Shown here: piece after piece, positions 7,917 to 15,959 of the stretch
How the letters are laid out: every line of letters begins with the position of its first letter
Numbering within the stretch: position 1 is the stretch's first letter
Assembly (NCBI RefSeq): GCF_015831345.1
Contig: NZ_JADWYS010000002.1
Coordinates: 1 to 24,612 of the forward strand
Direction of reading: 5' to 3'
Source of the DNA: Caenimonas aquaedulcis
GTDB lineage: Bacteria; Pseudomonadota; Gammaproteobacteria; Burkholderiales; Burkholderiaceae_C
DNA length: 24,612 nt
Translations under genes and position numbers: made by a program
Notes under the pieces: generated by a model
Seen by the model: the letters and a program-made list of their open reading frames with translations, nothing else
Told to the model about the DNA's origin: nothing
Databases searched by the model: none

Positions 7917-9574
7917 CTGAATTCGCGGGATCCCTACGGGTCCACAACCCGGTGGCCACCAAGGCGCCGCTCTACGTGAAGTCCGCCGAGCGCCAGGGCA
8001 CCCTCGCGGGCAAGCGCATCGGGCTCATCTGGAACGGCAAGCCCGGCGGCGACGTCGCGCTCGACGTGCTAGAGGAACACCTGGGCAAGCGCTACCCGGA
8101 CGCCACCTTCTGGCGCTCCGACTGGTACAGCTACCCCTTCACCGACGGCCAGCTGCAGCAGATCGTCGATCACTGCGACGTGGCCATCGGCACGACCGGC
8201 GACTGAGGAAGTTGTACGTCGTGGCTTGTCACCGACACAGTCAAACTGGAAGGTAGGCAAGTCCCGGCAGTGGCTCTGGTTTCGGAGCCCTTCCAGGAGA
8301 TCGCAAGAATGACGGCCGAGTCGGCCGGGCTGGGCAACCTGCGCATCGGCGGGTTGCGCACTTCGGCATTGAGCAACCTCACGCCCGAGGAAATTCGCGC
8401 GGCGACGGAGCCTGCGCTGGAGGAAGTCATCGAGGGCCTCACGAAGGCGCTGAAGTACCCCGGCATGGTGGACGAAGCGCCGACGGAGACGGGCGACGTC
8501 GTGAGCTTCGAGGTGTTCGAGGGCGTGGGCGGCGAGTCGCCGTGGGACGTGATGAACGGCGCCTTCCTCGAGTTCGGCTGGAGCGACGGCCTGCCGATCG
8601 TGCCGCCGACGGAGGAGCGCGTGAATGCGCTCCTCGCGACCACGAAGCAGGGCCCCGACGACATCATCGGCATCCTCGAGCCGGGCATGGGCCTGTGCAC
8701 GGTGCGCAAGATCGCGATCAACGCGGCGATGGCCGGCTGCCTGCCGCGCCACAAGCCGCTGCCGATCCTGATCGCCGCGGTGAAGGCGCTGTGCGACCCG
8801 CGCATGCTGTTCCGCGTGATCGCGTGCTCGACGGGCCCGCATGCGCCGATGATGATGATCAACGGCCCCATCCGCAAGGAGATCGGCCTGAACTGCGAGG
8901 GCGGGGCGCTGGGCCCGGGGTCGAAGTCGCACACGAACACCGTGCTGGGCCGCGCGCTGCGCCTCATCATGATGAACGTAGGCTATGCGTACCTGGGCAC
9001 GGGCGACATGGACACCATCGGCTCGCCCAACAAGTACAGCATGTGCCTGGGCGAGAACGAGGAGGAGAGCCCGTGGGCGCCGTACCACGTCGATGCGGGG
9101 CACAAGAAGAGCGACAACGCGGTGACCATCTTCGGGGTGGAATCGCAGCTGGAGATCTTCGACCTGCAGAGCGACACGCCCGAGGGCATCCTGCAGACCT
9201 ATGCCGGGACGATCCCCTGCATCGGCTCCTGCTCGACGCGCTACTGGCTCTACAGCGAGCGCTGGGCCGACAACTGCATGCTGATGTCGCCCGACCATGC
9301 GAAGGTGTTCACCGCGCATGGCTGGACGAAGGAGGACATCCAGTACTACATCTTCCAGAACGCGCGGCTGCCGGCGAAGTTCTTCAAGAACGCGGTGGAG
9401 ATCCCCCGTTCGCGTCACGGGACGCGCTGGGTGTTCGATGCGCCCGACGAAGAGCTGATCCAGATCGCGGGCGCGCCGGACTGGTTCCGCATCATCGTGA
9501 CGGGGATGGCGGCGGGGAAGAGCTCATATACGACCGGTACCGGCAAGGCTGTGACCGTGAAGATCGGGGATTGA
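7913..9574 (+). CDS. UGSC-motif selenoprotein, UGA (8204-8206) read as Sec
   Basis: From the ATG at 7913 (AGGA at 7901-7904, good spacing) the frame meets TGA at codon 98, immediately followed by Gly-Ser-Cys, and then stays open to 9574. If the UGA is selenocysteine the product has 553 residues with the redox motif Sec98-Gly-Ser-Cys101. Residues 30-97 look Rossmann-like (GKRIGLIWNGKPGGDVALDV). The segment after the motif continues the same fold (KLEGRQVPAVALVSEPFQEIA). From about residue 214 a second, conserved-looking domain begins (FLEFGWSDGLPIVPP) and holds about nine cysteines, including CIGSC. The UGSC family of (seleno)proteins is known, but its function is not established as far as I know. 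A SECIS-like hairpin follows the UGA and selB is nearby. Standard gene callers would report two genes, 7913-8206 and one from about 8270 or 8309 to 9574. Confidence 0.87.
8204..8239 (+). promoter_or_regulatory. Sec UGA codon and candidate bacterial SECIS stem-loop
   Basis: UGA is at 8204-8206. Downstream, UGU (8213-8215), GUC (8218-8220) and GUG (8221-8223) pair with CAC (8230-8232), GAC (8234-8236) and ACA (8237-8239). This gives a 9-bp stem with a 2-nt bulge on the 5' side and a 1-nt bulge on the 3' side. The 6-nt apical loop (8224-8229) begins with G and lies 17 nt after the UGA. A guanine early in the apical loop and this distance agree with what is known of bacterial SECIS elements such as fdhF. 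The pairing was found by hand, not by a folding program. Confidence 0.72.
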
Positions 9575-9587
9575 AGGCAGGACAGCC

Positions 9588-9711
9588 GGACGCAGAATTC
9601 GCAGAAGTTACGCAGAATGAAGCCCAGAAAATGCAGTTGAATTTTAAAAATCAAAAATGCATTTGAATTTTTCTTGTCTTCTTCTGCGTAACTTCTGCGA
9701 ATTCTGCGTCC
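9588..9711. repeat. Perfect 30-bp inverted repeat element in intergenic gap
   Basis: The arms 9588-9617 and 9682-9711 are exact reverse complements and enclose 64 nt of unusually AT-rich DNA. Each arm has the rhythm (A/G)CGCAGAA. The inner part contains a partial direct repeat, AAAATGCAGTTGAATTTT and AAAATGCATTTGAATTTT. It fills the gap between the selenoprotein gene and the acyl-CoA dehydrogenase genes. A transcript could form a long hairpin, but no U-run follows, so it is not a typical terminator; it may be a dispersed repeat or a processing or attenuation site. Confidence 0.85.
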
Positions 9712-9743
9712 TTGCCCCCGAATTGAATTGATATAGGAAAGAA

Positions 9744-11012
9744 ATGGATTTTGTTTTCAGCCAGGAAGACGAGCAATTGCGGGCCGACGTGCGCGCTTTC
9801 ATCAAGCAGCACGTCAATCCCGACGTCATCCGCGAGTTCCAGGAGTTCCGCGAGGGTGGCGCGAGAGGCCCGCACCTGCGCGAGCTCTTCGACAAGCTGC
9901 GCGAGCGCGGCTGGGTCGCCATCAGCTGGCCGAAGAAGTACGGCGGCCAGGGTGGCTCGCGCATCGCGCAGTACCTGATCGAAGAGGAATTCCTGCGTGA
10001 AGGCGGCGGCCTGCGCGTCGCCGGCGGCGGCACGGGCTCGCCCGCGATCCTCGCATCCGGCACCGATGCGCAGAAGGACCATTACATCCCCGGCGCCATC
10101 GCGTCCGAAGTGGTGTTCTGCCAGGGCTACAGCGAGCCGCATTGCGGCACCGACCTCGCAGGCATCCGCTGCCGCGCGACGCGCATGAGCGGACCCGACG
10201 GCGACAAGTTCGTCATCAACGGCCAGAAAATCTTCACCACCAACGCGCAGAACTCCTCGCACATCTTCCTGCTCGCGCGGACCGACCCGCAATCGAAGCG
10301 CCAGGCGGGCTTGTCCGTTTTGCTGGTGCCGATGAACACGCCGGGCATCACGGTCCGCGCACTCTGGACGGTGCAGAGCGATCCGCCCGCGCCCGTCAAG
10401 ACCACCTACGGCGAGATCCGCACCAACGAAGTGTTCTTCGACAACGTCGAAGTGCCGGCCTCCTGCCTGCTCGGCGAGGAAGGCGACGGCTGGAACGTCG
10501 CGCAGCGCGGCCTGAACCTGGACCGCGTGGGCGCGTGGCGTTACCTCATCTCGGTGCACCTGGACGAGGACATCGTGAATTATTTGAAGGAAGGCGGCGA
10601 CGCGACGAAGCACCTGCGCGACGACGCCGCGGTGCGCAACACCGTCGCCGACCTGTGGACCGAAGGCCAGATGTGCCGGCTGATGACGATGCGCAGCATC
10701 TCCATCGACCAGAGCGGCAAGCCCTTCGTCTACGAAGGATCGGCAGAGAAGGTGGCAGGCCCGGAGCACGGAGTGCGCGCGACCGAGGCGATCAGCCAGA
10801 TCCTAGGGCCGCACGCGCAGCTTCTCAGCAGCTCGCGCCACACGATCGAAAGCGGCTTGTTCGCGCACAACCTGCTGGGCGCCTTCCAGTCCACCGTCAA
10901 CCACGGCAGCGTGCAGGTGATGCGCGACCAGGTGGCGCGCAAGGCGCTGGACATGCCGCGCAGCGGCATCAAGACCGCGCGCAAGGAAGCCAGGCAGGAG
11001 GCGAAGCCATGA
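9744..11012 (+). CDS. Acyl-CoA dehydrogenase, first subunit
   Basis: The 422-residue product has the N-terminal helical domain (from MDFVFSQEDEQLRADVRAFI), the flavin/substrate signature GYSEPHCGTDLAG (128-140), the QKIFTTNAQ strand (161-169) and a C-terminal helical bundle with VYEGSAEKVAGPEHG. It should transfer electrons from an acyl-CoA to FAD and then to ETF. A clear AGGAAAG ribosome binding site precedes the ATG. The next gene overlaps it by 4 nt and encodes a second, different acyl-CoA dehydrogenase, a pattern known for hetero-oligomeric enzymes acting on bulky acyl-CoAs such as steroid side chains. The acyl chain here is unknown. Confidence 0.92.
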   Translation: MDFVFSQEDEQLRADVRAFIKQHVNPDVIREFQEFREGGARGPHLRELFDKLRERGWVAISWPKKYGGQGGSRIAQYLIEEEFLREGGGLRVAGGGTGSPAILASGTDAQKDHYIPGAIASEVVFCQGYSEPHCGTDLAGIRCRATRMSGPDGDKFVINGQKIFTTNAQNSSHIFLLARTDPQSKRQAGLSVLLVPMNTPGITVRALWTVQSDPPAPVKTTYGEIRTNEVFFDNVEVPASCLLGEEGDGWNVAQRGLNLDRVGAWRYLISVHLDEDIVNYLKEGGDATKHLRDDAAVRNTVADLWTEGQMCRLMTMRSISIDQSGKPFVYEGSAEKVAGPEHGVRATEAISQILGPHAQLLSSSRHTIESGLFAHNLLGAFQSTVNHGSVQVMRDQVARKALDMPRSGIKTARKEARQEAKP

Positions 11013-12172
11013 ACGTCCTGCTCGATGATGAAGAACAGTTGATCAAGACCTCGGCCGGGGAATTCCTCGCGGCCGAATCCACGCCCGCCGTCGTGCGCGC
11101 GGCCGAGAAGGATCCGCTTCGCTACTCGAAGCCGCTGTGGAACAAGTTCGCCGACCTCGGCTGGCTCGGCATCTCGCTGCCCGAGGCCCAGGGCGGCCAG
11201 GGCCTGCCGTGGTCGTACACGGGCCTCGTCTTCGAGGAACTTGGACGCTATATCGCGCCGCTGCCGGTGCACGCGACGCTGGTGCCCGCGCTGGTGATCG
11301 CGAAACACGGATCGGAGCAGCAGAGGCAGGCGCTGCTGCCGCGCGTCATCGACGGCAGCCTGATGCTGAGCTGGGCGCTGCAGGAGAAGGACGGACGCTG
11401 GAGCAAGGACGCCGTCGCGATGAAGGGCCGCCTGGAGGGCGGGCATGTCGTGCTGACCGGCGCCAAGCATTTCGTCGACAACTTCGGCAACGCGGACCAG
11501 TGCCTCGTCGTGTTCCGCATGCAAGGCGGCAAGGGCGGACTGCGCGCGATCCTGGTCGACACGAAATCCGCCGGCATCCAGGCGGAGGAACTGGTGCCGA
11601 CCACCAAGGACCGCGAGGACTTCGTGCGCTTCGAGAGCGTGCGCGTGCCCGAGGCCAACCTGGTCGGGCAGGGCGACGCCGTCATCGACGACCTGATGGA
11701 CTACGCCGCGGTGCTTTTCGCCTCGCTCATGGAAGGCGCCGCGCGGCGTGCGATGGAGATGTCCATCGCCTACGTGAACGAGCGCGAAGCCTTCGGCCAG
11801 CCGATCGGCTCCTTCCAGGCGATCCAGCACATGGCCGCCGACATGCTCAATGGCGTGGACGGCACGCAGCTGCTCACGCGCGAGGCGCTGTGGCGCATCA
11901 GCGAGGCGCTGCCCGCGCGCGTGGAAGTGGCGCAGGCCAAATCTTTCGGCAACGTGAAGTGCCTGTACGTCGTGCGCTGCTGCCAGCAGCTGCACGGCGG
12001 CATCGGCTTCATCGTCGACACCGACATCAACCTCTGGTATCGCCGCGTCACCTCCTGGAGCATGCGCGCAGGCACGACCTACGAACACCGGCAGCTCATC
12101 GCAGCCGCGCTGCTCGACACGCCCGGCAAGGTCCGCCTGGGCATGACGCAGCAACTGCCCTCCACCTCCTGA
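11009..12172 (+). CDS. Acyl-CoA dehydrogenase, second subunit
   Basis: The 387-residue product starts inside the stop of the previous gene (ATGA), which indicates translational coupling. It has the helical N-terminus (LLDDEEQLIKTSAGEFLA), the GWLGISLPEAQGGQG turn, a middle beta domain that lacks the canonical SEP-GTD flavin signature at the usual place (WALQEKDGRW instead), and the C-terminal QLHGGIGF motif near residue 328. The altered flavin region suggests it may be the weaker or non-FAD-binding partner of the first subunit, an arrangement known from two-gene FadE enzymes. Function as part of one heteromeric dehydrogenase is inferred from the overlap and from this complementarity. Confidence 0.9.
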   Translation: MNVLLDDEEQLIKTSAGEFLAAESTPAVVRAAEKDPLRYSKPLWNKFADLGWLGISLPEAQGGQGLPWSYTGLVFEELGRYIAPLPVHATLVPALVIAKHGSEQQRQALLPRVIDGSLMLSWALQEKDGRWSKDAVAMKGRLEGGHVVLTGAKHFVDNFGNADQCLVVFRMQGGKGGLRAILVDTKSAGIQAEELVPTTKDREDFVRFESVRVPEANLVGQGDAVIDDLMDYAAVLFASLMEGAARRAMEMSIAYVNEREAFGQPIGSFQAIQHMAADMLNGVDGTQLLTREALWRISEALPARVEVAQAKSFGNVKCLYVVRCCQQLHGGIGFIVDTDINLWYRRVTSWSMRAGTTYEHRQLIAAALLDTPGKVRLGMTQQLPSTS

Positions 12173-12180
12173 GGCCTCCC

Positions 12181-13392
12181 ATGTTCACCTCCGACCGCTA
12201 CTGCGACATCGTCTACACCGACGAGACCATGCGCGAAGGCATGCAGATCGAAGACGCGTCCATCCCGGTCGCGGACAAGATCGCGCTGCTCGATGCCCTG
12301 TCGGAGACGGGCCTGGAGCGCATCATGGTCGGCTCCTTCGTCAGCGCGAAGTACACGCCGCAGATGCGCCACATCGAGGAGATCGTGACGGCGTTCAAGC
12401 CCAAGCCCGGCGTGATCTACACCGCGCTCGCGCTCAATCCGCGCGGCCTGGAGCGTGCGCAGGAGTTCATGCCGCCGCTGTCCAACGAGCAGGGCCGCCG
12501 GCGACCGCGCCTGTACTGCCACATGTGCGACGTCTTCGTGCGGCGCAACGCCAACAAGGGCCAGGCCGACGAGATGGCGACCTGGAAGCCGACCATCGAA
12601 AAGGCGAAGGCGGCCGGCGTGGCCGAAGCGACGATCGGCCTGAACGCGATCTTCGGCTCCAACTTCATCGGCGACATCCCGGTGGACCTGGGCATGAAGA
12701 TGTTCGAGCTGCAGCATTCGCTGTGGGACGAAGCGGGCATCACCGTCAAGCAGATCATCCTGTCCGACCCCATGGGCTGGTGCCATCCCGCCAAGGTCAC
12801 CGAGTACTTCACGCGCATCAAGGCGAAGTGGCCGGACATCACCGACTTCTCGCTGCACGTGCACAACACGCGCGGCATGGCGATGCCCTCGATCTATGCC
12901 GCGCTGATGGCGCTCGGCAAGGACGACGTGCTGCGTCTCGAAGGCACCGTCGGCGGGATCGGCGGCTGCCCCTACTGCGGCAACGGCGTCGCGACCAACA
13001 TGGTGCCCACGGAGGACCTCGTGCACATGCTGGACGGCATGGGCTACACCACCGGCGTGCGCATCGACAAGCTGATCGAGTGCTGCCTGATGGTGGAAAA
13101 GATGATCGGCCGCCAGACGATGAGCCATGTCGCGAAGACGGGTCCGCGCCCGGTCGATCCGAAGGATTTCTACGACGCGAACACGCCCTTCGTCGAGACG
13201 ATGGCGCACGCGCAGCATTTCAGGGTCGGGCCCTCGGCGTACGAGGGCGCGATCTCGCCGTGGAAGGAGCCGGTGACGAGCCTCTATCGCGATCGCATCG
13301 ATCGCGGACTTCCCGCGTACGAACTCGACGGCAGCTTCCCGTGGGACGAGCCGTGGGTGCCGAAGCCGCAACGTGCGGCAACCGCGAAATAG
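12181..13392 (+). CDS. HMG-CoA-lyase-like (DRE-TIM/pyruvate carboxyltransferase) enzyme
   Basis: The 403-residue product is a TIM barrel of the HMGL-like family. The N-terminal catalytic motif reads TDETMREGMQIE (13-24), with DETMREG in place of the usual DxxLRDG. Metal ligands are His226 and His228 in HVHNTRG. A glycine-rich loop with Cys263 (GGIGGCPYCGNGVATN) matches the active-site cysteine loop of HMG-CoA lyase. It should cleave or form a C-C bond next to a CoA thioester or a 2-oxo acid. A C-terminal extension of about 70 residues (SHVAKTGPRP to the end) goes beyond the barrel. It starts 8 nt after the acyl-CoA dehydrogenase pair, so it probably acts on their product. Confidence 0.88.
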   Translation: MFTSDRYCDIVYTDETMREGMQIEDASIPVADKIALLDALSETGLERIMVGSFVSAKYTPQMRHIEEIVTAFKPKPGVIYTALALNPRGLERAQEFMPPLSNEQGRRRPRLYCHMCDVFVRRNANKGQADEMATWKPTIEKAKAAGVAEATIGLNAIFGSNFIGDIPVDLGMKMFELQHSLWDEAGITVKQIILSDPMGWCHPAKVTEYFTRIKAKWPDITDFSLHVHNTRGMAMPSIYAALMALGKDDVLRLEGTVGGIGGCPYCGNGVATNMVPTEDLVHMLDGMGYTTGVRIDKLIECCLMVEKMIGRQTMSHVAKTGPRPVDPKDFYDANTPFVETMAHAQHFRVGPSAYEGAISPWKEPVTSLYRDRIDRGLPAYELDGSFPWDEPWVPKPQRAATAK

Positions 13393-13447
13393 GGCGCGTG
13401 ACGTCCATCCGTCTTCCCATCCACCCGACTTTCCAGGACCCTTCACG

Positions 13448-15121
13448 ATGACGATCCCCTACCTCGTCGGCGACCTCGTTGCCGAATTCATCGCCGCCTG
13501 CGGCGTCAAGTCCGCCTTCGGCATCATCTCCGTGCACAACATCCCCATGCTCGACGCCGTCCAGCGCCAGGGCAAGGTGGGTTTCGTGATGGCGCGCAAC
13601 GAGATGGGCGCGGCGCATATGGCCGACGGCTACGCGCGCGCCAACGGCGGCCTCGGCGTCGTGTTCAGCAGCACCGGCCCCGGCGCGGCGAATGCCGTCG
13701 GCGGCATCGTCGAAGCGAACTTCGCGGGCACGCCCGTCCTGCACATCACCGGCCAGAGCCCCTACATGGCCATCGGGCGCGGGCAGGGCGGCGTGCACGA
13801 CGTGCCGGACCAACTGGGCATGCTCAAGTCCGTGTCCAAGGCGGCCTTCCGCATCAATTCGCCGAAGGAAGCGCTGGGCGTGCTGACGAATGCGGCCGTG
13901 ACCGCGCTGTCGGGCCGGCCCGGTCCCGTCAGCGTCGAAGTGCCGTTCGACGTGCAGCGCACGGAAATCGCGCGGCCTGCCGTGTTCGACAACTTCCAGC
14001 TGCCGCTGCCGCCGAAGCGCGTGCCCGAAGGCGCGGAGCTCGACAGGCTGGTGGAGCACATCGCGAAGGCCAGGCGCCCGATGCTGTGGCTCGGCGCCGG
14101 TGCGCGTGAAGCCTCCGAAGGTGCGCGCCGCCTGGTGGAGATGGGCTTTTGCGCGATGAACAGCAACGCCGCGCACGGCGTGGTGCCCGACGACCACCCG
14201 CGCAGCTTCGGCGCGTTGAACGGCAGCCTGAGCAGCCGGCCCGACCCGATCGTCGAAGGCGTGCTGCAGAAGTCCGACCTGATCCTCGTGGCGGGTTCGC
14301 GCCTGCGCACCAACGAAACGCAGGACAACAAGGCCAGGCTGCCGAAGAACCTGGTGCAGATCGACATCGATCCGGCCGCCAACGGGCGCACCTATCCGAG
14401 CGAGCTCTTCGTGTGCGCCGACACGGCGGCGACGCTGAACCTGCTCGCCGACAGGCTCAAGGGCAAGCTGAACGTCGACAAGGGCTTCCTCGATGAAGTC
14501 GCCACCGCGAAGGTGATGGCCAACGAATCGTTCCGCAAGACGCTGGGCCCCTATGCGACGCTACCGGACAAGCTGCGTGCCGTGATGCCGCGCGACTGCA
14601 TGTGGGTGCGCGACGTGACGCTCAGCAACGGCTCCTGGGGCAACAAGGTCTTCCAGGTCTACAACCCGCGCGACGGCATGTACCCCATCGGCCTGGGCAT
14701 CGGCCCCGGCCTGCCGCTCGGCGTGGGCGCCGCGGTGGCGGCGACGGCGCAGGGCCGCAAGACGGTGATGATGTCCGGCGACGGCGGCTTCGCCGTGAAC
14801 CTGCCCGAGCTGCTGACGGCCGCGCAGGAAAAGGTCGACATGGTGATCCTCATCATGAACGACAACGGCTACGGCGTGATCAAGCACATCCAGGACGGCG
14901 GCTACGGCGGCCGGCGCTGCTACGGCGACCTGCTGCCGCCCGACTTCCAGAAGCTCGCGGAAGCCGCGCACATGCCGCACCTGCTCGCGAAAAGCATCGA
15001 CGAAGTGGCGAGCCAGGTCGCCAGGGGCCTGGCGATGAAGGGACCGGTGATGGTCGAAGTGCAGATGGACAGCATCGGCCCCTTCCCGAACTACATCTCG
15101 CCGCCGCCCGTGAAGATGTGA
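13448..15121 (+). CDS. Thiamine diphosphate-dependent enzyme (acetolactate synthase-like)
   Basis: The 557-residue product has the three-domain layout of the ThDP decarboxylase/synthase family: a Pyr domain with the cofactor-activating glutamate Glu52 (ARNEMGAAHMADGYAR), a central domain (about 190-330), and a PP domain with the Mg-ThDP motif Gly444-Asp-Gly through Asn471/Asn473 (MNDNGYG). It likely decarboxylates or ligates a 2-oxo acid or an acyl-CoA, with an aldehyde as possible product, which would fit the aldehyde dehydrogenase downstream. I start it at the ATG at 13448, which aligns with the family start MTIPYLVGDLVAEF; the longer upstream reading lacks family similarity. Its exact reaction is unknown. 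Confidence 0.9.
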   Translation: MTIPYLVGDLVAEFIAACGVKSAFGIISVHNIPMLDAVQRQGKVGFVMARNEMGAAHMADGYARANGGLGVVFSSTGPGAANAVGGIVEANFAGTPVLHITGQSPYMAIGRGQGGVHDVPDQLGMLKSVSKAAFRINSPKEALGVLTNAAVTALSGRPGPVSVEVPFDVQRTEIARPAVFDNFQLPLPPKRVPEGAELDRLVEHIAKARRPMLWLGAGAREASEGARRLVEMGFCAMNSNAAHGVVPDDHPRSFGALNGSLSSRPDPIVEGVLQKSDLILVAGSRLRTNETQDNKARLPKNLVQIDIDPAANGRTYPSELFVCADTAATLNLLADRLKGKLNVDKGFLDEVATAKVMANESFRKTLGPYATLPDKLRAVMPRDCMWVRDVTLSNGSWGNKVFQVYNPRDGMYPIGLGIGPGLPLGVGAAVAATAQGRKTVMMSGDGGFAVNLPELLTAAQEKVDMVILIMNDNGYGVIKHIQDGGYGGRRCYGDLLPPDFQKLAEAAHMPHLLAKSIDEVASQVARGLAMKGPVMVEVQMDSIGPFPNYISPPPVKM

Positions 15122-15146
15122 TCGACCGCGCCAGGAAGGAGCCGCC

Positions 15147-15932
15147 ATGTCGCTGAACATTCCGCATCCCCCGTTCAACCCGAACCGCGTGCGCGTGTAC
15201 TGGCAGCCCGGCTGCACCTCGTGCCTGCGCACCAAGGAATTCCTCACCAAGCAGGGCATCGACTACGACTCGGTGAATGCGCAGAACAACCCGGAGGCGC
15301 GCGCGGAGCTGCAGCGCCTGGGCTCGCGCAGCCTGCCCACCGTGTCGCTCGGAGACAAGTACACGCTGTGCCAGTCCTTCGGCGACGTGCTGAAGTTCCT
15401 CAACCTGGACATGAAGCTGCTCAGCGAGCCGCTGCCGGCGCCGGAGCTCTTCAGGAAGCTCGACATGATCCTCACCGCCGCGGCGCGCTACACGCGTCAG
15501 TTTCCCGCGGACAAGCTGGACGTGGAATTCCGCGAGCGCAAGCGCACGGTCGGCAACACCTGCTTCCACGCGTTCCGCGTCGCGGAAATGGGCCTCGAGG
15601 CCTGCGAGGGCAAGCCGCTCGTCAACAGCGGCTTCACCGATCTCGCCTCCCCGGAATGGTCGTTCGACGACATTGCCGACTGGGGGCTCGAGGTGCGTGA
15701 CCGGCTCAACGCCTGGTGGGCGAAGCAACCGGGCACCGACATCAGCTACAAGGTCGAAACCTACTACGGCCAGCGTGCGCTCCACGACGTGATGGACCGC
15801 ACGACCTACCACTGCGCGCAGCACACGCGCCAGCTCATGCTGATGCTGGAGGAGTACGGCGTGAAGCCGGACCGGCCCATCACCATGGAAGACCTCAAGG
15901 GCGTTCCGGTGCCCGAGGCCGCCTGGGGCTGA
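15147..15932 (+). CDS. Glutaredoxin-DinB fusion protein
   Basis: The 261-residue protein joins a glutaredoxin-like domain (about 14-88) to a DinB/YfiT-like four-helix domain (about 98-235). The first part has a two-cysteine active site, Cys23-Thr-Ser-Cys26, and the cis-proline at Pro64 (SLPTV). The second shows candidate metal ligands His141, His222 and His226 (CFHAF and YHCAQH). DinB-fold enzymes include thiol-dependent isomerases and S-transferases, so a glutathione-dependent isomerisation or conjugation of a pathway intermediate is plausible. A strong AGGAAGGAG ribosome binding site precedes it. It lies between the ThDP enzyme and the aldehyde dehydrogenase in the same operon as the selenoprotein. 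Confidence 0.82.
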   Translation: MSLNIPHPPFNPNRVRVYWQPGCTSCLRTKEFLTKQGIDYDSVNAQNNPEARAELQRLGSRSLPTVSLGDKYTLCQSFGDVLKFLNLDMKLLSEPLPAPELFRKLDMILTAAARYTRQFPADKLDVEFRERKRTVGNTCFHAFRVAEMGLEACEGKPLVNSGFTDLASPEWSFDDIADWGLEVRDRLNAWWAKQPGTDISYKVETYYGQRALHDVMDRTTYHCAQHTRQLMLMLEEYGVKPDRPITMEDLKGVPVPEAAWG

Positions 15933-15959
15933 CCCCCTTCTTGATCGACAGGACACACC

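Noticed and set aside
8270..9574. A separate gene starting at GTG 8270 or ATG 8309
   Set aside because: The frame is continuous with 7913 through the UGA, the UGSC motif and a SECIS-like hairpin sit at the junction, and no good ribosome binding site precedes the internal starts.
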